Below, in pieces: positions 26,967 through 36,331 of a stretch of DNA of 64,000 nucleotides (position 1 is its first letter; every line of letters begins with the position of its first letter). Location: positions 140,553 through 204,552 of the forward strand of contig JAJQIG010000046.1 in the NCBI GenBank assembly GCA_021199335.1. Reading direction: 5' to 3'. Source of the stretch: Oscillospiraceae bacterium (GTDB taxonomy: Bacteria; Bacillota; Clostridia; Oscillospirales; Ruminococcaceae). The notes under the pieces were generated by a model. It ran no database searches and was not told the origin of the DNA. It worked only from the letters and a program-made list of their open reading frames with translations. A program made the translations under genes and the position numbers.

Positions 26967-27080
26967 TAAAAATGCCAAAGAAATGGCTAAAATGCGGCTT
27001 TGGCAACGGAATCCACAATGACAGCGGGGCTATTGACAGTATAGCTTCGCTTTTTTCTTTTATTACAGGGGGAGTGTAAT

Positions 27081-28121
27081 ATGTACAGCATATTAATTGT
27101 CGATGACAGAGAAATATTCAGAAGGCAGTTCAAGCGATTCTCAATTTTTAAGAATAATTCCGAGTTTGAGATAAAATATGAAGCCCAAAATGGGGAAGAG
27201 GCGCTCGAAATATTGCAGAACAATGATGTGGATCTTACAATAACGGATATAAGAATGCCCATAATGGATGGATTACAGCTTCTTGAAGAAATAAAAAGCA
27301 GAAATCTTTGCAGATGTGTCGTCCTTCTCAGTGAATATGCTGATTTTTCATATGCCCGTCAAGGAATAGTGCTTGGCGCCTTCGATTACATCGTAAAACC
27401 CATAGATGAGGAAAAATTGAGTGAGCTCTTGGATAGAACGAAAATTTTTCTGTCGGGTAATGCGGGCGATAGCTTTACGGTTTCAAGGGCACAGGCTGAA
27501 AAAGCTGCGCAGCTTATTATGAGCAATGATAATTATGCGGAAAAAATGTGCGGTGATATTGCAGATTCAATTATCAAAGCGCGTGATAACAGATTGGCAG
27601 TGATAGATACCCTTAACAGCTTTCTTAATATGTTGCGCGAGGAGATATTTTTGAAGCGTGAATATCTTGCCTCTCTGATAAATGGGGATGAGGTGTTTTC
27701 CTTTGATTATGCCGAGGAGGATGATATATGCGGAAAATTTACGGAGCGCATACGCGTTATATCAAAGGAAGTAAATAAGTTCAACGTCAATACGAAAAAT
27801 GAGATTGTGCGTTCGGTCTGCAATTGTATTCTTAATAACGTGGGAAAAAATATTTCACTGCAGAGAATGTCGGAGCTTCATTTCGTAAATAAGGCGTATT
27901 TGAGTCATCTGTTTAGCCAGGAGGTTGGAATGTCATTTGTTGATTATGTGAATAAGGTAAAAATAGAGTATGCCAAGTGCCGTCTTGCAGCCGCAGATGT
28001 GAAAATATATGAAATTGCCTCTGAGCTTGAGTATTCCAATACAGAATATTTCAGTAAGGTTTTTAAACAATATACGGGATATACACCCTCTGCTTATAGG
28101 CAGGAATTCGGAAAAGTGTGA
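27081..28121 (+). CDS. Response regulator with AraC-type DNA-binding domain (YesN-like)
   Basis: This 346-residue regulator has an N-terminal receiver domain with acidic residues D8 and D9, the phosphoacceptor D56 in TITDIRMP and the conserved lysine in DYIVKPIDE. The C-terminal 100 residues form two helix-turn-helix units of the AraC/XylS type, ending EIASELEYSNTEYFSKVFKQ, then YTGYTPSAYRQ. It follows glnA by 114 bases and precedes a sensor kinase by 22 bases, so the two are probably a pair. The poor -35 of the transporter promoter makes it a candidate activator of that operon. This target is inference. Confidence 0.9.
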   Translation: MYSILIVDDREIFRRQFKRFSIFKNNSEFEIKYEAQNGEEALEILQNNDVDLTITDIRMPIMDGLQLLEEIKSRNLCRCVVLLSEYADFSYARQGIVLGAFDYIVKPIDEEKLSELLDRTKIFLSGNAGDSFTVSRAQAEKAAQLIMSNDNYAEKMCGDIADSIIKARDNRLAVIDTLNSFLNMLREEIFLKREYLASLINGDEVFSFDYAEEDDICGKFTERIRVISKEVNKFNVNTKNEIVRSVCNCILNNVGKNISLQRMSELHFVNKAYLSHLFSQEVGMSFVDYVNKVKIEYAKCRLAAADVKIYEIASELEYSNTEYFSKVFKQYTGYTPSAYRQEFGKV

Positions 28122-28143
28122 TTTTTTATTAAGGTGGAAGCTG

Positions 28144-30417
28144 ATGAAAAAGGAAAAGACAGTTAAATTTGTGTTGTCTGTTGCATCGGGTTGGCTTTCG
28201 GTTCTGCTGACCCAATTTGCAATACCTGTTGATACATTATACAATATGAAAATAAACTGGGGACTTATTTTCCCGATAATAATCGCAAAATCGTGGGGAA
28301 TAGGCTATGCCATGGCGGCCGTGACATTAGGCGGATTTTTCCTTGTCCCGTTTGTCGCAGAGCAGAGCTATGGGAACGGAAACTTTCTTTGTTCCTTCTT
28401 CTATGTATGCTTTGTGCTTATGATAGGATACTTCTTTTGCGAAAACGGTAAGAAAAAGGACAGCCATATTTATCTTACCCTGAGTATTTATTCCGTGGTA
28501 TATTTTATTGTAGTGAACGGATTATTTTCAATGATAATTGCAACAAACAGTGAGGGCTATGTAAGATTTATGTCGTCAACTATAATACGTACAAAAACCT
28601 TGAATGAGATTCTCACCTTTGTCGCCCTTGCCGTTTTGGCAAAGATTTTGCTGCGCATACCGACTGTAAGGGCGCTGTTCCGTGTCCCGAAGCTTCAGTA
28701 TGCCGAAAAAAATTCCCGTATAGTGTTCACTGTTATTACTGTGTTTGCGACATATCTTTTTATAGATAAGCTTGTGGACGATTTCTTTTTCAACGGAAGA
28801 GGGATAAGAATATCAGTGCTTTCAAACCAAACGGGATATATGCTCAAGTCTGTTATGGTGTTTACTGTGGTTCTTATAATCTGCGATTATATAATTTCCA
28901 ACAGTATGAAAACAATGAAGTCAAGCGAGGAGCTTGCGAGAAGCGAAGAAAGATACAGAATGGTATTCAATAATATGATAGATACCCATATCGAAATAGA
29001 TGAGCAGGGAATAATAACCTGTTCAACGCCATCGGTAATGAACACATTGGGATATACCCAGGTATATGTTGTCGGAAAACCACTCAGAATGTTTTTTGAG
29101 GATATGGAAAAGGTAGATGGTTTCGTTGAAAAGCTTTTTGAATCCCGTTCTACCGGTAACGTTGAGCTTGTAAGCTCCTATCCGTATCAGCATCATCAGC
29201 TTCTCGTGTTCGGAAAGGCAATCCAACCGACAGGTGTAGCCTGCAGCATAGGCGTTATAACCGTCAGGGATATCTCCGACTATAAAAATGCTGACAAGAA
29301 AAGGCGGGAATTTTCCGCATTGACCAACGCCATATTTGAGAGCAACAGGGACCTTATCTGGGTAGTAAGCGGAAATGATTTCAGGCTTATGTCATGCAAC
29401 ATTGCCTTCAAAAAATATGTTGAGCGTACAACGGGGAATAAGGTGGATATTAATGATTCAATTGAATGCTGTTTTACCGAAAAGGAATCGGAGCAGTTAA
29501 AGGAGTATTATCGCAAGGTGCTTGAAATCGGAAACTTTTTTGCGGAATTTACTACCGAAAAGGAACAGCTTATTTTGGATTTGAGCTTCTATCCCGTAAA
29601 GGTAAGTACGGATGTGATTAATATCTCCGTGTTTGCTAAGAATATGACACAGCAGCGCGAAGCTGAGAATCAGATAGTTGCGCTTAATGAGGGACTTGAG
29701 CAAATGGTTTCCGAGAGAACAAGAGCGCTTACGGAAGCATACAGTGACCTTGAATCGTTCAGTTATACTGTTACCCATGAATTTAAAACTCCCGTGCGTG
29801 AAATAGATACATATATGTCTATAATAGAGGAGGATAATAGGGGCAGATTGCTTGAGGAATCGGTGGAGGATATTCACTCGGTTCGTAGGGTGTGCGCCGA
29901 AACTCTTGAAATGACGGAAAAGATGATGATTTATGCCAAGGCAGGGTATATGGTGCTGAACATTGAAGAAATAAATATGGAGCAGCTTGTAAGAAATTGC
30001 TTCAATGAAATAGCAATTTCGCATGATATTGAAAGCTCACTTGAGATATACAATCTCGCCCCCCTTGATGCCGATGCGTTTATGATACGTGTCGCTGTGA
30101 CAAATATTCTTTCAAATTCGTTTAAATTTTCACAAAAAAAGGGCAAAGTGTCCATTACAGTCGGTTGTATGAGAAACAATGAAGAAAAAACCTATTATTT
30201 TCGTGACAACGGAGTCGGATTTAAAACGCATAATTCCGATAACCTTTTTGGTCTGTTCAACAGGGCGCATAATAAGTGTGAATATGAGGGCAGCGGAATC
30301 GGACTTGCTTCGGTGAAGCGAATTTGCGTAAGAAACGGGGGAGATGCGGCAATATACGGTGAAAAGGACAACGGCTGCGTTGTGCTGTTGAGCTTTAAAC
30401 GTAAAGAAAAACAGTAA
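28144..30417 (+). CDS. Membrane PAS-domain sensor histidine kinase
   Basis: This 757-residue kinase has about seven or eight membrane helices in residues 10-255. Two PAS-like domains follow (about 275-400 and 405-525), then a short coiled linker with EGLEQMVSERTRALTEAY. The phosphoacceptor is H545 in TVTHEFKTP, and a C-terminal ATPase domain has the N box NILSNSFKFS, G1 DNGVGF and G2 GSGIGLASV. The ATG at 28144 after AAGGTGGAAGCTG is preferred over an in-frame start inside the regulator gene. The signal is unknown; its location argues for a nitrogen compound or amide cue. Confidence 0.9.
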   Translation: MKKEKTVKFVLSVASGWLSVLLTQFAIPVDTLYNMKINWGLIFPIIIAKSWGIGYAMAAVTLGGFFLVPFVAEQSYGNGNFLCSFFYVCFVLMIGYFFCENGKKKDSHIYLTLSIYSVVYFIVVNGLFSMIIATNSEGYVRFMSSTIIRTKTLNEILTFVALAVLAKILLRIPTVRALFRVPKLQYAEKNSRIVFTVITVFATYLFIDKLVDDFFFNGRGIRISVLSNQTGYMLKSVMVFTVVLIICDYIISNSMKTMKSSEELARSEERYRMVFNNMIDTHIEIDEQGIITCSTPSVMNTLGYTQVYVVGKPLRMFFEDMEKVDGFVEKLFESRSTGNVELVSSYPYQHHQLLVFGKAIQPTGVACSIGVITVRDISDYKNADKKRREFSALTNAIFESNRDLIWVVSGNDFRLMSCNIAFKKYVERTTGNKVDINDSIECCFTEKESEQLKEYYRKVLEIGNFFAEFTTEKEQLILDLSFYPVKVSTDVINISVFAKNMTQQREAENQIVALNEGLEQMVSERTRALTEAYSDLESFSYTVTHEFKTPVREIDTYMSIIEEDNRGRLLEESVEDIHSVRRVCAETLEMTEKMMIYAKAGYMVLNIEEINMEQLVRNCFNEIAISHDIESSLEIYNLAPLDADAFMIRVAVTNILSNSFKFSQKKGKVSITVGCMRNNEEKTYYFRDNGVGFKTHNSDNLFGLFNRAHNKCEYEGSGIGLASVKRICVRNGGDAAIYGEKDNGCVVLLSFKRKEKQ

Positions 30418-30629
30418 TTGCCTCCGGGAAAATACAGTCCACATACATCCCATGTATCCCCACATTGATGTGAAGACAGAACCTGCCGCCAAGCTCAGCT
30501 TGAATCCAGAAACAGGGGAAATCAGCAGCGGTTATATTAATCTTTTGTTATCAAAACGTTCATTTATTAATGGAGTAGAATATGGTATAATAAAAGGAAA
30601 TTGAGATTTTGTGCAGGGAGATGATGTGT

Positions 30630-31577
30630 GTGAACCTAATGCAGCTTAAATATATGGTCGAGGTTGAAAAAACAGGCTCTATTACCAAAGCCGCTTCAAA
30701 TCTCTTTATGGGGCAGCCTAACCTCAGTAAGGCGATAAAGGAAGTCGAAAATGAGTTCGGAACCCCAATCTTTAAGCGGATTTCAAAGGGCGTTGAGCCA
30801 ACCGAAAAGGGTATAGCTTTCCTTGAGTGCGCCAAAACCATTATCCAACAGCTTGAACGAATGGAGAACATACTTAAACCCGATAATGCAGGACTTAACA
30901 CCTTGAAAATCGCTATTCCGAGAGCATCGTATATGGCGAATGCGTTTTCCTATTTCATAAATTCATTGGATAGAAATGACCATATTTCGGTTAATTTCCG
31001 TGAAACAAATGCTATAAACTCCATTAACGGCGTTTCGGATGGGGAGTATAGCTTCGCAATTATCCGCTTTGAGGAGGCATATGAGGATTTCTTTATCTCA
31101 ATGCTTAAGGATAAGGATTTCTATTATGAGGAAATTTGGAACTTCCCTTATCTCGTTCTTATGGCTGAAAAGGATAAGCTTGCGCAAAAGGATGAGCTTA
31201 CTACTTCGGATTTGGAAAATTATATCGAAATCGTCCAGGGCGATACCACTGTTCCATACCTTTCCACACGTTACCTGAAAAAAGCGAATGCCTCCGATAA
31301 AAGCCGTATCTTCGTGTATGACAGAGGAAGTCAGTTCGACCTCTTGGATGGCGTACCAAATTCGTTTATGTGGGTTTCGCCCTTTACTCAGGAACAGCTC
31401 ACGCATTTTAGGCTCGTCCAAAAACCGTGCAGCGATATTGTTTACCGTGGTAAGGATGTACTTATTATGCCAAAGCACTATAAGCTAACGGAGTTTGATA
31501 AGGCGTTGCTTGAGGAAATAAAAAAAGTGCGTAATGTGCTTGCCATGAGTACCTCAGGCTCGGAATCGGCAAAGTAG
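30630..31577 (+). CDS. LysR family transcriptional regulator
   Basis: This 315-residue regulator has an N-terminal winged helix with TGSITKAASNLFMGQPNLSK and a C-terminal co-inducer-binding domain. GTG at 30630 is chosen because AGGGAG (30615-30620) is 9 bases away; the first in-frame ATGs are either too close (30621) or far (30639). An extended -10 element, TATGGTATAAT, is at 30581-30591 with no good -35. It is downstream of the two-component genes and has its own terminator. Its target genes cannot be read from the sequence. Confidence 0.88.
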   Translation: MNLMQLKYMVEVEKTGSITKAASNLFMGQPNLSKAIKEVENEFGTPIFKRISKGVEPTEKGIAFLECAKTIIQQLERMENILKPDNAGLNTLKIAIPRASYMANAFSYFINSLDRNDHISVNFRETNAINSINGVSDGEYSFAIIRFEEAYEDFFISMLKDKDFYYEEIWNFPYLVLMAEKDKLAQKDELTTSDLENYIEIVQGDTTVPYLSTRYLKKANASDKSRIFVYDRGSQFDLLDGVPNSFMWVSPFTQEQLTHFRLVQKPCSDIVYRGKDVLIMPKHYKLTEFDKALLEEIKKVRNVLAMSTSGSESAK

Positions 31578-31582
31578 AAAAC

Positions 31583-31614
31583 AAAAGGTCTGTCGTTGTA
31601 GGCAGACCTTTTTT
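31583..31614 (+). terminator. Terminator between the LysR and DUF3006 genes
   Basis: A perfect 10-bp inverted repeat has arms at 31583-31592 and 31603-31612 and a 10-base loop, ending in a run of six T residues on the plus strand. The minus-strand tail (TTTTGTTTTC) also allows it to stop the convergent DUF3006 transcript. Confidence 0.85.
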
Positions 31615-31616
31615 CG

Positions 31617-31787
31617 TCATATGACGGTGTATTCAAGATTTTCCCAGCGCAGTAATGTGCCCTCGTCCGTTTCATCGGGGAGGAGAGCCATCGCAACAGT
31701 TATTTCATCTCCGCTGCAGTTATCGGTTTGGATAAGATGAGCATAGTCCCCATCAATGCGGAGAACCTTGTATTCATACGGCCCCAT
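31617..31787 (-). CDS. DUF3006 family small protein (56 aa)
   Basis: This short protein has the DUF3006 pattern: a YKVLRIDGDYAHLI strand pair, an acidic centre, and MALLPDETDEGTLLRW before the final strand. Family members are thought to be small beta-barrel proteins, with no assigned role. The ATG at 31787 lies 1 base beyond the end of the S4-domain gene, so translation is coupled to it. A longer reading frame back to 31850 would overlap that gene and lacks a ribosome site. It is the last gene of the spoVB-mazG-HU-S4 run. Confidence 0.8.
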   Translation of the reverse strand: MGPYEYKVLRIDGDYAHLIQTDNCSGDEITVAMALLPDETDEGTLLRWENLEYTVI

Positions 31788-31788
31788 C

Positions 31789-32034
31789 TTAATCCTCCAC
31801 AACGATGTAATTGTCGGCAGCGTTTTCCTTTGTCGCATATTCCGTAACATTGAGAACCTTTACTTTGAGCGGGCGCTGACCCATATTTATTTCAATTATG
31901 TCGCCAACCTTTACATCATATGAAGCACGGGCTGTCTTGCCGTTTACAACGATTTTATCCGCATCGCAGGCTTCGTTCGCAATCGTCCTTCTCTTTATAA
32001 GTCGAGTCACTTTAAGATATTTGTCAAGCCTCAT
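31789..32034 (-). CDS. S4-domain RNA-binding protein (YabO/RqcP-like)
   Basis: This 81-residue protein is an isolated S4 RNA-binding domain, with MRLDKYLKVTRLIKRRTIAN at the N-terminus and NGKTARASYDVKVGDIIEI in the centre. In Bacillus the homologue YabO (RqcP) acts in ribosome-associated quality control, helping to move tRNA during C-terminal tailing of stalled chains. The ATG at 32034 follows AAAAGGAGGAGAAATA. The order flippase, MazG, HU, S4 matches the yabM-yabN-yabO region of Bacillus, with HU inserted as in many Clostridia. Confidence 0.88.
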   Translation of the reverse strand: MRLDKYLKVTRLIKRRTIANEACDADKIVVNGKTARASYDVKVGDIIEINMGQRPLKVKVLNVTEYATKENAADNYIVVED

Positions 32035-32119
32035 TATTTCTCCTCCTTTTAAAACGAAAGGCAGCTTTGCCCCAAGAAAAGGACAAGCTGCCAAAAGCTA
32101 AAAGCCGATTTGCAGGAAA

Positions 32120-32398
32120 TTACTTAACATCAACTGCGTCCTTGAGAGCTTTACCTGCCTTAAATGCAGGAGCCTTCTTTGCAGGAACCTGAATCTTTTC
32201 CTTAGTTCTGGGGTTTGTAGCTTCCTTAGCAGCTCTTTCACGAACCTCGAATGTGCCGAAGCCCACGATCTGAACCTTTTCGCCCTTAGTGAGTGCGTCA
32301 GTGATTGAAGCAACTACAGCATTAAGAGCCTTCTCGGAATCTTTCTTAGAAAAATCTGCCTTTTCTGCAATCGCATTGATTAAATCTGCCTTTGTCAT
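32120..32398 (-). CDS. hup: DNA-binding protein HU
   Basis: HU is a small basic dimer that bends and compacts DNA. The 92 residues begin MTKADLINAIAEKADFSKKD and contain the canonical IVGFGTFEVRERAAKEATNP arm sequence and a basic, proline-containing loop. The ATG at 32398 follows GGAGGTTAACATT; earlier in-frame starts lack such a site. The gene sits between mazG and the S4 gene on the minus strand. Its codons look like those of a highly expressed gene. Confidence 0.96.
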   Translation of the reverse strand: MTKADLINAIAEKADFSKKDSEKALNAVVASITDALTKGEKVQIVGFGTFEVRERAAKEATNPRTKEKIQVPAKKAPAFKAGKALKDAVDVK

Positions 32399-32438
32399 AA
32401 TGTTAACCTCCATAAATTTTATGGCAATAATGCCATTC

Positions 32439-33224
32439 TTACTGTTTTTTAGCCCTCTGCCAATATGCGTCAAGCTCATCTATGTTCAGGGATTTCATAT
32501 CAATCCCATCGAACCGTACAAGTTCTTCCGTCCTGCGGAAGCGTACAATAAATTTGTCTGATGCCCTTGTAAGCGCTTCTTCGGCATCCAGTTCGCATAA
32601 ACGGGAAACATTAACTGCGGAGAAAAGAACATCGCCCATTTCCTCCTCAATATTTCTTTTTTCGGCAATAGCCTTTTTTAGCTCGGCAATTTCATCTTCA
32701 AGAGCATTAATAGCGGACAAAACATTCTTGTAATCCATCCCCGCACGCTTAGCTCTTGTGCCGATTTTCTGAGCCCTCATAAGAGCGGGTAGAGCGGTAC
32801 ATATGCTGTCAAGAGTTTCGGCATATGTATTCTGCCCTTTTGTTTCCTGTTTTATATTATTCCAATTGGTAAGAACATCGCCGCTGTCATTGACCTTAAC
32901 ATCGCCGAAAACGTGGGGGTGACGTATAACAAGCTTTTGACAAACCTCATTTACAACATCACCAAAATTAAAGCTACCCTTTTCCTCCTCAATCCTTGAG
33001 TGGAAAACCACCTGCAAGAGCACATCGCCAAGCTCTTCGCGAAGAAGCTCGGTGTCCTCAAGGTCGATGGCCTCAACAGCTTCGTAGACCTCCTCAATGA
33101 AATCCTTGCGTATTGAGTGATGATCCTGCTCCTTGTCCCATGGACAGCCGTCTTCCGAACGAAGAATACGCATTATTTCAAGCAAATCATTTATATCATA
33201 CTTATCTTTAATTTCAAATTCCAT
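32439..33224 (-). CDS. mazG: Nucleoside triphosphate pyrophosphohydrolase MazG
   Basis: MazG removes pyrophosphate from abnormal or excess nucleoside triphosphates. The 261-residue form has two MazG domains: the first with RSEDGCPWDKEQDHHSI and the EEVYEAVEAI / REELGDVLLQV metal-binding helices, and the second with a related EEEMGDVLFSAVN helix. It lacks the tetrapyrrole methylase domain that is fused to MazG in Bacillus YabN. The ATG at 33224 after GGAGTAAAAAA is chosen over an upstream start at 33284. HU follows 40 bases downstream. Confidence 0.93.
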   Translation of the reverse strand: MEFEIKDKYDINDLLEIMRILRSEDGCPWDKEQDHHSIRKDFIEEVYEAVEAIDLEDTELLREELGDVLLQVVFHSRIEEEKGSFNFGDVVNEVCQKLVIRHPHVFGDVKVNDSGDVLTNWNNIKQETKGQNTYAETLDSICTALPALMRAQKIGTRAKRAGMDYKNVLSAINALEDEIAELKKAIAEKRNIEEEMGDVLFSAVNVSRLCELDAEEALTRASDKFIVRFRRTEELVRFDGIDMKSLNIDELDAYWQRAKKQ

Positions 33225-33343
33225 TTTTTTACTCCACAGGTAAAATTTAGTGGTCTGCACGGCACAGACAATTCCGTGAAACAACGTGCACTTAATATAT
33301 TAACCTATTATTTTATTTTTTTCAAGGGTTTTTTGAAAAAAAA

Positions 33344-35023
33344 TCAGCAAATCAGCAATTTTAACGTAGATTTGGTTAAAATGCCCGCTAAATGTGTGCT
33401 TATTATGTAAAATAATGCACCTAATGGGACAGAAATAATGAGCGTAAATCGGCTGTTGGCAAGATTTAACAGCAGCTCTTCCGAAAAAAATGCCGCAGCT
33501 CCACATAATGCACCGCAGAAAGTCATTTTTAAAAGCAGTTTGTAAACCGAGGTTACATTAATGCCCGTGTAAATTGCGGCGCTTCTTATCGAGATAATCA
33601 TTATAAGCAGATAACAAAGTGTTGTTGAAATCGCAGCCCCCGTTACATTAAGCTGCGGAATCGATACAAGAATAAGATTTCCCAAAAGCTTGACAGCAAC
33701 TCCGCAAAGCATCGTTTTTACCGGAATATCGCTATGTCCTGCCGCTTGAAGGACGGCAAAAAGCACAGATGATATTGAAAGGAAAATTACTCCCGCACCG
33801 AGAATGCGCAGAGGAAGTACGCAGATTGCCGTTTCCGCCTCCCTTGTCGGAAAAAGAAGATTGAGTATACGGGGGGCAAGAACAGAAATTCCAATCCCCG
33901 AGGGCACAGCTATAAAAGCGGAAGTAAAAATAACGTTCATAGTCGATTGTTTGACAAGCTCCGAGTTTTTCCCCGCAAATCCTTCCGCTATCGCAGGAAC
34001 AGCGCCTTTGCCGAACATATTCGTAAAAGAGGGGATAAGGTTGAAAACCGTCACCGCAAGTCCTGTAAAGCTGCCGAAGAAAAAGTTTGGAAGCGCTGAT
34101 TGCGGAACGCTTTCGCTTATGAACTGTGAAAAATATTGCGGAGCGGCTGAAACCGCCTTCGTAAGCGAGCTTATGATGGTTGCAAGGTCGATAAGCGAGG
34201 TAAGATTCGTTACAAGCGAACCGAGTGCAACGGGGATAATCACAGTAATAAGCGCCGATGCAACCGACCTCGTGCTTTCAGAGCTTTTTTGTGCAGCCCC
34301 ACCGTCTTTACCAAGTAAATCTCGCATTACAATAAAAAACGTTCCCGCTGCCGATGATATAGTTACCCCTGAAACAGCCGCCGCCGCCGCTAACGGCATA
34401 ACAAGCTCGTTGGGTGTCATAGCTTTTATCGCACTGAACGGCAGAACTGTCTTTATAAAACGCTCCGCCGAAAGAAAAAATTCATCGGACGCATTAAGCA
34501 CAGCGTAACAAAGAGCAAGTCCCGATAAAAGCTTCACAACCGCTTCAATTATCTGTGAAACGGCGGTCGGGTACATATTGCGCTGCCCCTCGTAGCAGCC
34601 CCTGTAAACGGCGGTTATGCAGCCGAAAAGCACAGAGGGTGCTATTGCCGCAACGGAAAAAACCGATTCGGGGCTTTTGCTTATGAAGGTGCAGAAGGGA
34701 TAGGCGAGGACAAGCATAAGCACCATGAATGCAAGCCCACCAATGACGCATAGCAGCAGAGCTGTGTTCTTGACTTTTCTCATGCCCGCCCTGTCGCCGA
34801 TGGAGGAACGTTCCGCCGTAAGCTTTGCTGCCGCAACAGGCAGACCTGTTACCGAAACAGCATAAATCGTCATAAAAATTCCATACGCCGAGGAAAAGTA
34901 CCCCATCCCTGTCCCGCCAAGCATATTAGCAAGGGGAATTCGGAAAATTGCGCCGATAACCTTCGCCGCCGCCGCCGATGCTATAAGTATAAGAGAGCCC
35001 TGGATAAAACTTTGTTTTTTCAT
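33344..35023 (-). CDS. Polysaccharide flippase, SpoVB/YabM-like (MOP superfamily)
   Basis: This integral membrane protein of 559 residues has about fourteen hydrophobic helices. It starts KKQSFIQGSLILIASAAAAK and contains the MOP/MATE pattern PLANMLGGTGMGYFSSAYGI near residues 28-47. Homologues move lipid-linked precursors for peptidoglycan or spore cortex. Position next to mazG and the S4 gene matches YabM of Bacillus; SpoVB itself is the alternative. The ATG at 35023 follows AGGAGTG. At its C-terminus it extends to a stop at 33344, close to the mazG start. Confidence 0.88.
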   Translation of the reverse strand: MKKQSFIQGSLILIASAAAAKVIGAIFRIPLANMLGGTGMGYFSSAYGIFMTIYAVSVTGLPVAAAKLTAERSSIGDRAGMRKVKNTALLLCVIGGLAFMVLMLVLAYPFCTFISKSPESVFSVAAIAPSVLFGCITAVYRGCYEGQRNMYPTAVSQIIEAVVKLLSGLALCYAVLNASDEFFLSAERFIKTVLPFSAIKAMTPNELVMPLAAAAAVSGVTISSAAGTFFIVMRDLLGKDGGAAQKSSESTRSVASALITVIIPVALGSLVTNLTSLIDLATIISSLTKAVSAAPQYFSQFISESVPQSALPNFFFGSFTGLAVTVFNLIPSFTNMFGKGAVPAIAEGFAGKNSELVKQSTMNVIFTSAFIAVPSGIGISVLAPRILNLLFPTREAETAICVLPLRILGAGVIFLSISSVLFAVLQAAGHSDIPVKTMLCGVAVKLLGNLILVSIPQLNVTGAAISTTLCYLLIMIISIRSAAIYTGINVTSVYKLLLKMTFCGALCGAAAFFSEELLLNLANSRFTLIISVPLGALFYIISTHLAGILTKSTLKLLIC

Positions 35024-35066
35024 CGGTTTACTACACTCCTGTTTTGGCAAATTGTAAAATTAAATA

Positions 35067-35095
35067 TTGCCTTTTTTGAATTTGTGTGTTATAAT
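35067..35095 (+). promoter_or_regulatory. Promoter of the aminotransferase gene
   Basis: TTGCCT at 35067-35072 and TATAAT at 35090-35095 are 17 bases apart, with TG two bases before the -10 box (extended -10). It is 43 bases upstream of the start codon. Confidence 0.65.
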
Positions 35096-35137
35096 AACAT
35101 CGTATCTGTATAAACAATCTTGAAAGGTGTGATATAA

Positions 35138-36331
35138 ATGAATTATGAGTTCTCCGATAAGGTTACGGGGCTTCAGCCTTCCGCTATAAGGGAGATTCTT
35201 AAGTTCACCTCCGACCCGACGGTTATTTCGCTTGCGGCAGGTAATCCCGCACCCGAGGCTTTCCCTGTTAAGGAAATTGCGGAAATTACCGAAAGGCTTC
35301 TGAAAACAAACCCCGTTGATGCCCTCCAGTACAGCATTACCGAGGGTTATACACCCCTGCGTGAAACCATGAAGGAGCGCATGGCTGCAAGCGGCTGCTT
35401 TAACCCCGATTCGGATGACCTTATCATTACATCGGGCGCACAACAGGCGAACGAGCTTTCCTGCAAAGTCCTTCTTAACGAGGGCGATACCCTTATCTGT
35501 GAAGCGCCTTCCTTTATCGGAAGCCTTAATGCATTCAAATCCTACCATGTAAACCTCGTAGGCGTTGAAATGGACAGTGACGGCATGAACCTTGAAGCGC
35601 TTGAAACGGCACTGAAAAACGCCAATAAACCCAAGCTGATTTATATTATTCCGAATTTCCAAAACCCAACGGGCTTGTGCACTTCTCTCGAAAAGAGAAA
35701 GGCTGTCTATGAGCTTGCAAAGAAGTACGGCGTAATGATTCTTGAGGATAATCCATACGGAGATATAAGATTTGCGGGTAAGGATATCCCCTCAATTAAA
35801 TCAATGGATAAGGACGGAATCGTTATCTATTCGGGTACATTCTCCAAGGTTCTTGCGCCCGGACTCAGGGTGGGATATGTTTCCGCACCGAAACCGATCA
35901 TACAGAAAATTGTCGTCTGCAAACAGGTTTCCGATGTTCATACAAATATTATGGCCCAGATTATCTGCGATGAGTATATGAGAAATTACGATATGAATGC
36001 CCATCTTGAGGAGATAAGGGCAATATACCGCCATAAATGCGGACTTATGATTTCGAAAATCGATAAAAACTTCTCCGATAAGATTACCTGCACCCGTCCC
36101 GAGGGCGGCTTGTTCATTTGGGCAACCCTCCCAGAGAACTGCGATATGATGTCATTCTGCAAGACGGCGGTTGAGAAATATAAGGTTGCGGTCGTCCCCG
36201 GAACAGCTTTCCTTATCGATGATAATGAAACATCGCATTCGTTCAGACTTAACTTCTCAACACCGACCGACGAACAGCTTGTAAAGGGTTGCGAAATCCT
36301 CGGAAAGCTTTCAAAGGAAATGTTTGACTGA
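35138..36331 (+). CDS. PLP-dependent aminotransferase class I/II (2-aminoadipate/aromatic type)
   Basis: This 397-residue fold-type I aminotransferase begins like LysN/ARO8-type enzymes, with VISLAAGNPAPEAFP and LQYSITEGYTPLRE. The pyridoxal-binding lysine is in YSGTFSKVLAPGLRVGY (about residue 237), with the substrate arginine near the C-terminus in SFRLNFSTP. Likely donors are aromatic, 2-aminoadipate or branched-chain amino acids; the exact one is undetermined. It lacks the GntR domain of MocR regulators. A GAAAGGTGTGATATAA site precedes the ATG. trpS follows after 80 bases. Confidence 0.88.
   Translation: MNYEFSDKVTGLQPSAIREILKFTSDPTVISLAAGNPAPEAFPVKEIAEITERLLKTNPVDALQYSITEGYTPLRETMKERMAASGCFNPDSDDLIITSGAQQANELSCKVLLNEGDTLICEAPSFIGSLNAFKSYHVNLVGVEMDSDGMNLEALETALKNANKPKLIYIIPNFQNPTGLCTSLEKRKAVYELAKKYGVMILEDNPYGDIRFAGKDIPSIKSMDKDGIVIYSGTFSKVLAPGLRVGYVSAPKPIIQKIVVCKQVSDVHTNIMAQIICDEYMRNYDMNAHLEEIRAIYRHKCGLMISKIDKNFSDKITCTRPEGGLFIWATLPENCDMMSFCKTAVEKYKVAVVPGTAFLIDDNETSHSFRLNFSTPTDEQLVKGCEILGKLSKEMFD

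Noticed and set aside
30452..30604. A 50-codon ORF ahead of the LysR gene
   Set aside because: No ribosome site and it runs through the probable -10 box of the LysR promoter; not supported as a gene, at most a remnant.
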